Shown here piece after piece: positions 23,674-31,966 of a stretch of 56,398 nucleotides of DNA (position 1 is the stretch's first letter; each line of letters opens with the position of its first letter). The DNA is from an uncultured Eubacteriales bacterium (GTDB lineage Bacteria > Bacillota > Clostridia > Oscillospirales > CAG-272). The stretch lies in NCBI GenBank assembly GCA_900546635.1, contig URDS01000006.1, positions 1 to 56,398 of the forward strand, written 5' to 3'. The notes below the pieces were generated by a model. It was not told where the DNA came from. It saw only the letters and a list, made by a program, of their open reading frames with translations, and searched no databases. The position numbers and the translations under genes are program-made.

Positions 23674-26289
23674 TCAGTTCAGTTTGGCAAGCGCTTCGAG
23701 CAGCCCCCGACGCACCTCTTCATATTTTTCCAGCTTTGCGCGCTCCGCCTCGACTACCTTCGGGGGCGCTTTGGAAACAAAACTCTCATTTTCCAGTTTG
23801 CTCTTCACGCGGCGAATCTCGCCGTCATTTTTCTCAAGCTCTCCGGTAAGCCGCGCGCGCTCCGCTTCAAAATCAATCATATCGGCAAGCGGGATATAGG
23901 CGACGGCGCTGTCGGTAATGACTTGAACGGCCGTGCTGTCCGACATACTGTCCGCCATCTCCACTTCGGAAGCGCCCGCAAGCTTTTTGAAAAACGCCGC
24001 AGCCGACGCAAACGTATCTTTATATTTTGTCACGATATACAGCTTTGCGCGGCGGGAGGGCGCCACGCCCATTTCGGTACGGCGCGCGCGAATCGCCCGA
24101 ATCAGCGCGAGAACGCGCTCCATCTCCTCCGCCTCTTTTGCAAAGCAAAGCTCTGCCTGATACTTTGGGAACTCGCTGATCATAATGCTCTCGTCCGAAT
24201 GCGGCATCGTCATGTAAATCTCCTCGGTGATGAAGGGCATAAACGGATGCAAAAGCTTCAGCGTTTCGGTCAGGACATAGGCAATAACCATCTGCGCTGT
24301 GCGGTCGCCCGCGCCGAGACGGGGCTTTGAGAGTTCGATATACCAATCGCACAGCACATCCCAGACAAAATCATAGATATTGGCCAATGCTACGCCGATT
24401 TCATACCGGTCAAGATTCTGGCAAACCGTTCCGGCAAGCGAATTGAACTTTGTCAAAATCCACTTGTCCTCAAGCGCAAGCGCGCCCGTATCCGGCAATT
24501 CTACCCGCTCAATGTCCAGATTCATCATAACAAAGCGGGCGGCGTTCCAGAGCTTGTTGGCGAAATTACGCGCGGATTCAATCTTTTCATCCGAGAAACG
24601 CATATCGTTTCCGGGCGCGTTTCCGGTTGCCAGCGCAAAACGAAGCGCATCCGCGCCGTAAACGTCGATCACTTCCAGCGGATCAATGCCGTTGCCGAGT
24701 GACTTGGACATTTTGCGTCCCTGCGCGTCCCGGACAAGGCCGTGGATAAATACGGTGGAAAAAGGTTCTTTGCCCATATGCTCAAGCCCGGAGAAGATCA
24801 TGCGCGCGACCCAGAAGAAGATGATGTCATATCCGGTCACAAGCACGCTCGTCGGATAATATTTTTCAAGCTCCGGCGTTTTATCCGGCCAGCCGAGCGT
24901 GGAAAACGGCCAGAGCGCCGAAGAAAACCAGGTATCGAGCACGTCGCTCTCCTGCGTAATCTTTGTGCCGCCGCACTTCGGACAAACAGTGACATCCTCT
25001 TTGGAAACCGTCATCTCGCCGCAGTCGCCGCAATAGTACGCGGGAATGCGGTGTCCCCACCAGAGCTGGCGCGAAATGCACCAGTCATGGACGTTTTCCA
25101 TCCAATTGACGTAAATTTTCGTAAACCGATCGGGTTCAAACTTCACGCGGCCGTCGCGCACAGCTTCCAGCGCAGGCTCAGCCAACGGCTGCATCCTGAC
25201 AAACCACTGATCGGAGGTGAGCGGCTCCACAACCGTACCGCAGCGATAGCACGCGCCGACGTTATGCGCATGCGGTTTGGTTTTAATCAGATACCCCTCG
25301 GCTTCCAAATCGGCGACAAGCGCACGGCGCGCGTCGTAGCGTTCCATCCCCGCATACTTTCCACCGTAGCGGTTAATCGTTCCGTCGTCGTTCATAACCT
25401 TGATCTGTTCAAGGTTATGCCGCGCGCCCACCTGAAAATCGTTCGGGTCGTGCGCGGGCGTGATTTTCACGCATCCGGTTCCGAATCCGATTTCAACATA
25501 TTCATCGGCAATCACCGGAATCTCCCGTCCGATAATCGGCAAAATCAGCGTCTTGCCGACAAGCGACGTGTAGCGCTCGTCCGCGGGATTCACCGCAACA
25601 GCCGTGTCGCCGAACATGGTTTCCGGGCGCGTGGTGGCAATCTCGACATAACCGTCCTCGCCTTTAATCGGATACTTGATATGCCAGAAATGCCCCGCCT
25701 GCTCGCTGTACTCCACTTCCGCATCCGAAAGCGCGGTCATGCAGTGCGGGCACCAGTTTATGATCCGGTTGCCGCGATAAATCAGCCCTTTTTCATAGAG
25801 GTTGACAAAAACCTCCTTAACCGCCCGCGAGCATCCCTCGTCCATCGTAAAGCGCTCGCGCGTCCAGTCGCAGGAAGTCCCCAGTTTTTTCAGTTGGTTG
25901 ATAATCCGGCTGCCGTACTGATGCTTCCAGTCCCACACGCGCTCCAAAAATTTCTCACGGCCGAGATCATAGCGCGTCAACCCCTCGTTTTTACGCAGAT
26001 GCTCCTCTACCTTGATCTGCGTGGCGATTCCAGCATGGTCGGTACCCGGCACCCAAAGCGCGCTGTACCCCTGCATACGCTTGTAGCGAACAAGAATATC
26101 CTGCAGCGTCTCGTCAAGGGCGTGTCCCATATGAAGCTGTCCGGTGACGTTCGGCGGCGGGATCACCACCGAAAAAGGCGGCTTGTTGTCCTGAACGTCG
26201 GGCGTAAAGTAGCCTTTATCACACCAGTTTTGATAGATTCGATCCTCAAACGCTTTCGGCGCATAGGTCTTTGGCAATTCGTGTTTCAT
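23674..26289 (-). CDS. valS: Valyl-tRNA synthetase
   Basis: 871 residues from ATG 26289, five bases after GGAGG. Class I signatures are HMGH (53-56) and KMSKS ('RKMSKSLGNGIDP'). The editing domain is present, with 'TTRPETMFGDTAVAVNP'. A zinc-ribbon insertion, with CGDCGE and CPKCGG, lies in the catalytic half. The C-terminus has a coiled-coil tRNA-binding arm (about 805-871, 'ERARLTGELEKNDGEIRRVKSKL'). Expression is under T-box control (26364-26595). Confidence 0.97.
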   Translation of the reverse strand: MKHELPKTYAPKAFEDRIYQNWCDKGYFTPDVQDNKPPFSVVIPPPNVTGQLHMGHALDETLQDILVRYKRMQGYSALWVPGTDHAGIATQIKVEEHLRKNEGLTRYDLGREKFLERVWDWKHQYGSRIINQLKKLGTSCDWTRERFTMDEGCSRAVKEVFVNLYEKGLIYRGNRIINWCPHCMTALSDAEVEYSEQAGHFWHIKYPIKGEDGYVEIATTRPETMFGDTAVAVNPADERYTSLVGKTLILPIIGREIPVIADEYVEIGFGTGCVKITPAHDPNDFQVGARHNLEQIKVMNDDGTINRYGGKYAGMERYDARRALVADLEAEGYLIKTKPHAHNVGACYRCGTVVEPLTSDQWFVRMQPLAEPALEAVRDGRVKFEPDRFTKIYVNWMENVHDWCISRQLWWGHRIPAYYCGDCGEMTVSKEDVTVCPKCGGTKITQESDVLDTWFSSALWPFSTLGWPDKTPELEKYYPTSVLVTGYDIIFFWVARMIFSGLEHMGKEPFSTVFIHGLVRDAQGRKMSKSLGNGIDPLEVIDVYGADALRFALATGNAPGNDMRFSDEKIESARNFANKLWNAARFVMMNLDIERVELPDTGALALEDKWILTKFNSLAGTVCQNLDRYEIGVALANIYDFVWDVLCDWYIELSKPRLGAGDRTAQMVIAYVLTETLKLLHPFMPFITEEIYMTMPHSDESIMISEFPKYQAELCFAKEAEEMERVLALIRAIRARRTEMGVAPSRRAKLYIVTKYKDTFASAAAFFKKLAGASEVEMADSMSDSTAVQVITDSAVAYIPLADMIDFEAERARLTGELEKNDGEIRRVKSKLENESFVSKAPPKVVEAERAKLEKYEEVRRGLLEALAKLN

Positions 26290-26363
26290 AGCTTCCTCCG
26301 AAAATGGTTTCAAAATCCGCCGCACAGCGGCAAAGCGCATTCAAAAGCGCTGTGATTATCAAT

Positions 26364-26595
26364 AAAAAACAAAAAGCGCCCCGAGAAATACTCAGGGCGC
26401 GGATGCGCGGTACCACCTGTATTTATGACTCATCTGCCGTATAACGGCGGCAACCGTCGGATTCTACTTTCTTTCGATTTCTTTCCGAAACTCAGGGGCG
26501 ACTTCACCGTGTTTCCTATACGCGCCTTGCACCGATGCGGCGCGCTCTCTTGATATGAAAGAAACGATTACTCTTCCCCGTCAGCGTCCTTGATA
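26364..26595 (-). promoter_or_regulatory. T-box leader of valS (valine, GUC specifier)
   Basis: On the minus strand the T-box sequence AGGTGGTACCGCG (26418-26406) is followed by a terminator hairpin, GCGCCCTGAG/CTCGGGGCGC (26400-26376), and a T-tract. A GTC triplet at 26502-26500 lies in a specifier-loop context (GTGAA-GTC-GCC) and matches valine. The element would sense uncharged tRNA-Val: binding to the TGG bulge region stabilises the antiterminator and allows valS transcription. Confidence 0.92.
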
Positions 26596-26601
26596 AGATC
26601 A

Positions 26602-26630
26602 AGTTTAACACATTCTGTTCAGATTGTCAA
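26602..26630 (-). promoter_or_regulatory. SigA promoter of the valS T-box transcript
   Basis: On the minus strand TTGACA (26630-26625), 17 bp, TAAACT (26607-26602). It overlaps the last codon region of the upstream hydrolase gene. Confidence 0.8.
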
Positions 26631-27358
26631 CCTTGTCCGAGCATTTTTTCCATCAGCCATTTATGCTCGGCCGCGCGCGCAGCGGCGCCGATGTTGCAAT
26701 GCCCCGCCTCCGGGTATTCCTGCACCGCGACATCAAAGCCCGCGTCCCGCATCAGCGGAATCATTTTAAAGGAATGCTGCGACGGCGCAAGTGCTTTATC
26801 CAAAAGGCCGACGGCAAAGCGATACGGAATCTTCGGCAGACTTCCGACCATATTGATAGGCGAATTGTCGCGGACATACGCGGAAAAATCGTCGCAATCC
26901 TGCATAGCGGACTCATAGTAAGTGCGCAGAATGCTCGATTTGTTGCAGTAAACCTCATATTCCATATTGCAGCAGGGACAGTTGAGATCGACGGCAACCA
27001 CATGATACTTAGACTTTTTCGCATAATGAAAAGCACTGTAGCCGCCCATGCTGCCGCCGTAAAGTCCGATCGGCAGATCAGACGGCAAATTCCACTTGTC
27101 CATTGCAATTTCGACCAGCATATCAATAAACGCCACCGTCTTTTTGTTCATCCAAGACCACGGATTATAGCACGGCGTAATATAAAGAATGTTATGTTCC
27201 GCCGCAGCCGGTGCGTCTATCATATCCGGGCCGGGATTTACGATATGCCCAAGTCCGTTAAAATAGAGAATCACGCCGCGGATTTCGCCGTGAATCAGTT
27301 CGATATTCGTATAACAAAACTGCTCAAAATGAGCGGAAAGAAACGCTTTGTCCATCAT
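26627..27358 (-). CDS. Alpha/beta-hydrolase of the prolyl oligopeptidase/dienelactone type
   Basis: About 243 residues. The nucleophile elbow is G-G-S-M-G-G, with the serine in GxSxG, and the probable catalytic His is in 'YPEAGHCNIGAA'. 'LYGGSMGGYSAFHYAKKS' suggests an esterase or peptidase; no signal peptide is present, so it acts in the cytoplasm. The substrate is unknown. The start is taken at the first of two adjacent ATG codons (27358, 27355) after GGGTGAT. A cysteine-rich stretch (CPCCNMEYEVYC) is unusual for the family. Confidence 0.8.
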   Translation of the reverse strand: MMDKAFLSAHFEQFCYTNIELIHGEIRGVILYFNGLGHIVNPGPDMIDAPAAAEHNILYITPCYNPWSWMNKKTVAFIDMLVEIAMDKWNLPSDLPIGLYGGSMGGYSAFHYAKKSKYHVVAVDLNCPCCNMEYEVYCNKSSILRTYYESAMQDCDDFSAYVRDNSPINMVGSLPKIPYRFAVGLLDKALAPSQHSFKMIPLMRDAGFDVAVQEYPEAGHCNIGAAARAAEHKWLMEKMLGQG

Positions 27359-27397
27359 ATCACCCAGTAGTAAAACGTAGAGAAAACATTGCATTCT

Positions 27398-27421
27398 AAA
27401 AACGAAAACGCTTTCGTTTTT
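27398..27421. promoter_or_regulatory. Perfect palindrome with LacI-family-like core
   Basis: AAAAACGAAA and TTTCGTTTTT flank ACGC, giving a 24-bp near-perfect palindrome around a central CG, in the style of LacI/CcpA-family operators (GAAAACGCTTTC core). On the minus strand it lies just upstream of a TAGAAT -10-like hexamer for the hydrolase gene and 30 bp after the pfkA stop. It could equally be an AT-closed terminator for pfkA. Confidence 0.5.
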
Positions 27422-27450
27422 TCATGCGGCCTGCGCTTTGAGCGCGCCCG

Positions 27451-28515
27451 TTATCTCGAAATTTCGTACGCCAGATCGTAAAGTTTTTTAAATGCGTCAA
27501 ACTTCTTTTTGCAAAAATCACGCATATATTCCACGGTTTTCACATCGAACTTCTGAAGATCGCCGTCTTTCAGCTTATCCTTATACATCCGGTCGATAAT
27601 CAGCGCCTCGCCGATATCCATCGTGGTGATCTGCCCTTTTTGTTCGCAGACAACGATATTGCTCTTGCCGCGCAGCAGCATTTCAACTGCCGTAGCCCCC
27701 ATGGTCGAACCGAGCATACGGTCGCGAAGAGACGGACTGCCGCCGCGTACAACATGCGCCAGACGGGCAAAGCGGGTATCAATCCCGGTCTGCTCCGGAA
27801 TCATGGCCGTCAGTTGTTCGCCGTATCCCGCAAGTCCCTCGGATACAATAATAATGAAATTTCTCTTGCCGTTCTCACGGGATTTTTTCAGATCCTCCAA
27901 CACGGCCGCTTGATCAAACGCAATCTCACGGATTGCCACCGCGCTCGCGCCGACCGCAATGGCCGTCTGAAGCGCAATGTCGCCCGCATCCCGCCCCATA
28001 ACCTCTACAACGTTGCAGCGGGCATGAGACTCACAGGTATCACGCAGACGGTCAACCATTTCAATGGTCGTGTTGACCGCCGTATCAAAACCGATTGAAA
28101 AATCGGTAGACGTAATATCGTTGTCAATCGTCCCGGGCAGCCCGACGCACGGGACGCCGTGATCGGTCATATCCGTCGCGCCGCGAAACGTACCGTCGCC
28201 GCCGATGGCCACAATACCGTCGATTCCGAAGCGGCGGCAGTTGGCAACCGCTTCGCCGATTCCCTCTGGCGTCTTAAATTCGGGACAGCGATCGGAATAC
28301 AAAACCGTTCCGCCGTGATTGATGATATTGGACACCGAGCGCATGTCCAACGGCTTGATGTCGCGCTCAATCAATCCGCGATAACCGCGGTATATTCCCA
28401 TGCACTCCACCCCGCGGGAAATCGCGGTGCGGACGACGCTTCGGATCGCCGCGTTCATACCGGGCGCGTCTCCGCCCGAGGTCAGAATGCCGATCCGCTT
28501 AAATTCCTTTATCAT
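27451..28515 (-). CDS. pfkA: ATP-dependent 6-phosphofructokinase
   Basis: 354 residues. It carries GGDGT (105-109), where the glycine marks an ATP-using rather than a pyrophosphate-using enzyme, and the catalytic PGTIDND (about 128-134). 'MGRDAGDIAL' and 'RGGSPSLRDRMLG' are other conserved blocks. It commits fructose 6-phosphate to glycolysis. It is somewhat longer than the 320-residue Bacillus form because of a C-terminal extension ('KKFDAFKKLYDLAYEISR'). It lies third in a glyA-pncC-pfkA tandem. Confidence 0.95.
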   Translation of the reverse strand: MIKEFKRIGILTSGGDAPGMNAAIRSVVRTAISRGVECMGIYRGYRGLIERDIKPLDMRSVSNIINHGGTVLYSDRCPEFKTPEGIGEAVANCRRFGIDGIVAIGGDGTFRGATDMTDHGVPCVGLPGTIDNDITSTDFSIGFDTAVNTTIEMVDRLRDTCESHARCNVVEVMGRDAGDIALQTAIAVGASAVAIREIAFDQAAVLEDLKKSRENGKRNFIIIVSEGLAGYGEQLTAMIPEQTGIDTRFARLAHVVRGGSPSLRDRMLGSTMGATAVEMLLRGKSNIVVCEQKGQITTMDIGEALIIDRMYKDKLKDGDLQKFDVKTVEYMRDFCKKKFDAFKKLYDLAYEISR

Positions 28516-28563
28516 ACTGTTTCATCTCCCTATTTAAGGCTGTGATTTATCTGTAAAAACTTT

Positions 28564-29082
28564 TTATTTCCGCTCCGGATGCAAACGCCTGATTTCGGCC
28601 AGCGCCTCGGCCATCATGCGCCGGACAGACTCCGCGCGCACCGCATCCCGGCCGCCGAGTTCTCCGAGCATCAATTTTTGCGTCCGCGTACCGGCGGGGC
28701 TGTCCACGCCGATATAAACCAATCCGACGGGTTTTTCCGCGCTTCCGCCGCCGGGACCTGCAATTCCGGTCACGCTCACCGCAAGAGACGTGCCGAGTGC
28801 AAGACGGGCGCCGCGCGCCATTTGCGCCGCACATGCGGCGCTGACCGCGCCGTCGGTTTCAAGCGTCTGACGCGCCACATGCAGAAGACGCTCTTTGACG
28901 CTGTTGTCATAGGCGACGACACCGCCGAAAAAAACGGCGGATGCGCCGGGCAGATTGACAAGGCTTGCCGCCGCGAGTCCGCCGGTGCAGGACTCGGCAA
29001 ACGCAAGCGTAAGGCCGGCTTTGGAAAGAAGCGCAAGAAGCTGCTCCGCCTCTTCCCTTGCCAGCGAAAATTCAGAAGACAT
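28564..29082 (-). CDS. pncC: CinA C-terminal-type amidohydrolase (PncC family)
   Basis: 172 residues. 'FAESCTGGLAAASLVNLPGASAVFFGGVVAYDNSVK' and 'VSVTGIAGPGGGSAEKPVGLVYIG' are family signatures. PncC deamidates nicotinamide mononucleotide in the NAD-recycling route. It is the stand-alone C-terminal domain without the CinA N-terminal part. Its ATG overlaps the glyA stop (TAATG), so the two are translationally coupled. Confidence 0.93.
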   Translation of the reverse strand: MSSEFSLAREEAEQLLALLSKAGLTLAFAESCTGGLAAASLVNLPGASAVFFGGVVAYDNSVKERLLHVARQTLETDGAVSAACAAQMARGARLALGTSLAVSVTGIAGPGGGSAEKPVGLVYIGVDSPAGTRTQKLMLGELGGRDAVRAESVRRMMAEALAEIRRLHPERK

Positions 29083-30341
29083 TACACAAAGAGCGGGAAG
29101 CGCTCGCAGAGCTTCGCAACCTCTGCGCGGATGGTATCCGCCTGCGCCTCATAATCCTTGGCGCAGAGCGCAATCAGACGGCCGATTGTCTTCATCTCGT
29201 CTGTGCCCATGCCGCGGCTGGTGACCGCAGGCGTACCGATACGGATGCCGCTGGTGACAAACGGCTTTTCGGGATCAAAGGGAATCGCGTTTTTGTTGAC
29301 CGTGATATGCACGGTATCCAGCCGGCGTTCAAGTTCCTTGCCGGTAATGCCCATGCGGCGGAGGTCGAGCAGCATCAGATGATTGTCGGTACCGCCCGAT
29401 ACGAGGTCGAATCCCTCGGCGCAAAGCGTGTCCGCAAGCGCCTTGGCATTGTCCAGAATCTGCTGCTGGTACGCCTTAAACGACGGACGCAGCGCCTCGC
29501 CGAAGCAAACCGCTTTCGCGGCGATGATATGCATAAGCGGGCCGCCCTGCGTCCCCGGAAAGATCGCTTTGTCGATCGCCTTGCCGAGTTCCTCGCGGCA
29601 AAGAATCATACCGCCGCGCGGGCCGCGGAGCGTTTTGTGCGTGGTCGTGGTCACGACATCGGCATACGGAACCGGCGACGGATGCAGTCCCGCCGCCACA
29701 AGGCCGGCGATATGCGCCATATCCACCATGAAATAGGCGCCGACCGAATGCGCAACGCGCGCCATACGCTCGAAATCTATAATGCGCGGATACGCCGACG
29801 CGCCCGCGACAATCAGCTTCGGATGGCATTCGTTTGCAAGCCGTTCAAATTCATCATAATCTATCCGTCCGGTCTCCTCGGCCACGCCGTAGGGAACAAA
29901 ATGATAGCTCTTGCCCGAATAATTGACCGGGCTGCCGTGCGTCAGATGTCCGCCGTGCGCCAAATTCATCCCCATGACCGTATCGCCGTGTTCAAGGAGC
30001 GCGAAATACACCGCGGTGTTCGCCTGCGCGCCGCTGTGCGGCTGCACATTGACATGCTCTGCGCCGAACAACTGTTTTGCGCGTTCAATCGCAAGATTTT
30101 CCGCCACGTCAACACAGGCACAGCCGCCGTAATAGCGGTGAGCGGGATATCCCTCAGCATACTTGTTGGTCAAAATCGACCCCGCCGCCAGCAGCACCGC
30201 GTCGGACACCACGTTTTCCGAAGCAATCAGTTCAATGCCGCCCCGCTGCCGCTCATATTCGGCCAGCACCGCGCCGCCGAGTTCAGGATCATAGCCGATC
30301 AGCTTATCAATACTCTCTCTAATCAAGGATAGTCCCTCCAT
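29082..30341 (-). CDS. glyA: Serine hydroxymethyltransferase
   Basis: 419 residues. The PLP lysine lies in 'TTTTHKTLRGPRGG', and 'ASENVVSDAVLLAAGSILTNKYAEGYP' is the typical N-terminal block. It converts serine to glycine and loads tetrahydrofolate with a one-carbon unit, connecting with serC-serA elsewhere in the window. AAGGA lies nine bases before ATG 30341, and a consensus promoter is found 20 bp further upstream. Confidence 0.98.
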   Translation of the reverse strand: MEGLSLIRESIDKLIGYDPELGGAVLAEYERQRGGIELIASENVVSDAVLLAAGSILTNKYAEGYPAHRYYGGCACVDVAENLAIERAKQLFGAEHVNVQPHSGAQANTAVYFALLEHGDTVMGMNLAHGGHLTHGSPVNYSGKSYHFVPYGVAEETGRIDYDEFERLANECHPKLIVAGASAYPRIIDFERMARVAHSVGAYFMVDMAHIAGLVAAGLHPSPVPYADVVTTTTHKTLRGPRGGMILCREELGKAIDKAIFPGTQGGPLMHIIAAKAVCFGEALRPSFKAYQQQILDNAKALADTLCAEGFDLVSGGTDNHLMLLDLRRMGITGKELERRLDTVHITVNKNAIPFDPEKPFVTSGIRIGTPAVTSRGMGTDEMKTIGRLIALCAKDYEAQADTIRAEVAKLCERFPLFV

Positions 30342-30358
30342 TTCGCTTAATCCTTGTT

Positions 30359-30387
30359 ATTATACACGAAACAGAATTTTTTTACAA
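30359..30387 (-). promoter_or_regulatory. SigA promoter of glyA-pncC(-pfkA)
   Basis: On the minus strand TTGTAA (30387-30382), 17 bp, TATAAT (30364-30359). Confidence 0.82.
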
Positions 30388-30488
30388 TAGGCACGGCAAA
30401 TTTTGTATTTGTTTTAACAAAAGTTGCATATTTCTTACACATGCTATGCAATTTATAAAATAAATATACAATATCTCCTTAGAATTTA

Positions 30489-30518
30489 TTGACACTGCCT
30501 CCGGAATTGTGATATAAT
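30489..30518 (+). promoter_or_regulatory. SigA promoter of the MinD-like gene
   Basis: TTGACA (30489-30494), 18 bp, TATAAT (30513-30518). It is divergent from the glyA promoter, with about 100 bp of AT-rich DNA between them. Confidence 0.85.
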
Positions 30519-30576
30519 CATATGCAGATAATTGTGCCATGCAGAGAGAAAGCAATCGGCGTCGGAGGTGGAACTT

Positions 30577-31356
30577 TTGAGCAGAATATTAATCACCTCC
30601 TGCAAAGGCGGCGTCGGCAAGTCCACGGTCAGCGCAAACCTTGCGCTTGCGCTTGCCCGGGCGGAAAAACACGTTTTGCTGATCGACTTCGACCTTGCAA
30701 ACCGCACGCTCGATCTGCTGCTCGGTATGCAGGATTCTGTGATTTACGATATCTGCGACCTGATGTGCGGCCGTGTCGGCTGTGAAAACGTTCTGCATAT
30801 CTATCCCGCTTGTCCGAATCTTGCGTTCATCGGGGCGCCGTTTTGCTATGAGGGCGGCCGTACCGAGGCGGAATTTAAACAAACGCTGCTCCGTCTGGAA
30901 GAAGTCTATAATTTTGATTTCATTCTGATCGACACCTCCGGCGGCGCGCACGAATCCGTTGCGCTCAGCGCTCCGGCCTGCGATACCGGACTGATCGTCT
31001 CCTCGCAGAGTCCGGCCGCCATCCGCGCGGCTGAAAAATCCGGCATGATCCTGGACGAAGCGAAAATTCGGGAACAGTATCTGATTATAAACGGCTTCGA
31101 CACCGAGGCAAAAAGCCTAAAGGAGCGGGCGGGCATCATGGAAATGATCGACCGCACGCGCACGCCGCTGCTCGGCATTGTCCCCATGGATCCGGGCGTG
31201 ACGCTGCTTTCCGAAAAAGGAAAAAGCGTATTTGACGGTCCCTGCGGAAACTGCCCGACGGCTTTTGAAAATATTGCCTCGCGGCTGTGCGGCATGCACG
31301 TTCCGCTTTTGCATGGGTTCCGCGGCGCCAAGCGCCGGCGGCTGCTCGGCATATAA
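30577..31356 (+). CDS. MinD/ParA-family ATPase
   Basis: 259 residues. The start is TTG 30577, eight bases after GGAGGTG; ATG codons further upstream have no ribosome site. The deviant Walker A motif is CKGGVGKST (9-17), with 'LLIDFDLANRTLDLLLG' and 'FDFILIDTSGG' following. The C-terminus 'VPLLHGFRGAKRRRLLGI' resembles the amphipathic membrane helix of MinD. In many Clostridia minD is near mgsA, as here, which supports a septum-placement ATPase; minC, minE and rodA are absent, and several core residues differ, so I keep to MinD-like. Confidence 0.82.
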   Translation: MSRILITSCKGGVGKSTVSANLALALARAEKHVLLIDFDLANRTLDLLLGMQDSVIYDICDLMCGRVGCENVLHIYPACPNLAFIGAPFCYEGGRTEAEFKQTLLRLEEVYNFDFILIDTSGGAHESVALSAPACDTGLIVSSQSPAAIRAAEKSGMILDEAKIREQYLIINGFDTEAKSLKERAGIMEMIDRTRTPLLGIVPMDPGVTLLSEKGKSVFDGPCGNCPTAFENIASRLCGMHVPLLHGFRGAKRRRLLGI

Positions 31357-31408
31357 CATAACGTAAATTATAATTTTAAAACGATATTATATAAAGGACG
31401 GTAGAAAG

Positions 31409-31843
31409 ATGGACATCGCGATCATCGCAAGCGACACGAAAAAAGAACTCATGACGCAGTTCTGCATCGCTTACTGCGGGATTTTGTCAAAACACAATTT
31501 ATGCGCAACGCAGATCACGGGCAAATATATTTCCGACGCGACCGGTTTATCGATCGAAAAACTGCTGCCGGGCGAAACCGGCGGCGAACAGCAGATTGCG
31601 TCCCGCGTCGCCTATGATGAAATCGACGTGCTGCTTTATTTTCGCGATACCGTGCCGAAGCCTCAGTTTGACGAGGCGGAATATCAGCTTTTGCGTCTGT
31701 GCGACGTGCACAATGTCCCGGTGGCCACCAATATTGCGACCGCCGAAGTCTTGATTTGCGCGCTCGACCGCGGCGATCTGGATTGGAGACAATTCATCAA
31801 TCCCCGCTCGGAGTACAACCGGCGCAAAAAAGCGAAATTCTGA
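31409..31843 (+). CDS. Methylglyoxal synthase-like protein with altered active site
   Basis: 144 residues, aligning end to end with clostridial MgsA ('LSKHNLCAT', 'DEIDVLLYFRD', 'LLRLCDVHNVPVATNIATAEVLI'). However the residues that make MgsA work have changed: the His of AHD is Ser8 (ASD), the phosphate loop GTTG is QITG (35-38), the catalytic Asp of GGDQQ is Glu60 (GGEQQ), and the HxxD segment is replaced by KPQFDE, with no His at that place. The frame is intact and the fold residues kept, so it is probably expressed but not a standard methylglyoxal synthase. It follows the MinD-like gene by 52 bp and is closed by a strong terminator. Confidence 0.85.
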   Translation: MDIAIIASDTKKELMTQFCIAYCGILSKHNLCATQITGKYISDATGLSIEKLLPGETGGEQQIASRVAYDEIDVLLYFRDTVPKPQFDEAEYQLLRLCDVHNVPVATNIATAEVLICALDRGDLDWRQFINPRSEYNRRKKAKF

Positions 31844-31866
31844 TTCTGTATCCGTATGAACCTCTT

Positions 31867-31900
31867 CCCCGGCGGCAAAAGCCGCCGGGGCTGTTGTTTT
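31867..31900 (+). terminator. Terminator after the MGS-like gene
   Basis: A perfect 10-bp stem, CCCCGGCGGC (31867-31876) with GCCGCCGGGG (31881-31890), is followed by CTGTTGTTTT. Confidence 0.85.
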
Positions 31901-31966
31901 CAGAGAAAAGGCTTCAATACTTACGGACAAACAACAAACAAATTTTCAGAAAGCGAGACCCATACC

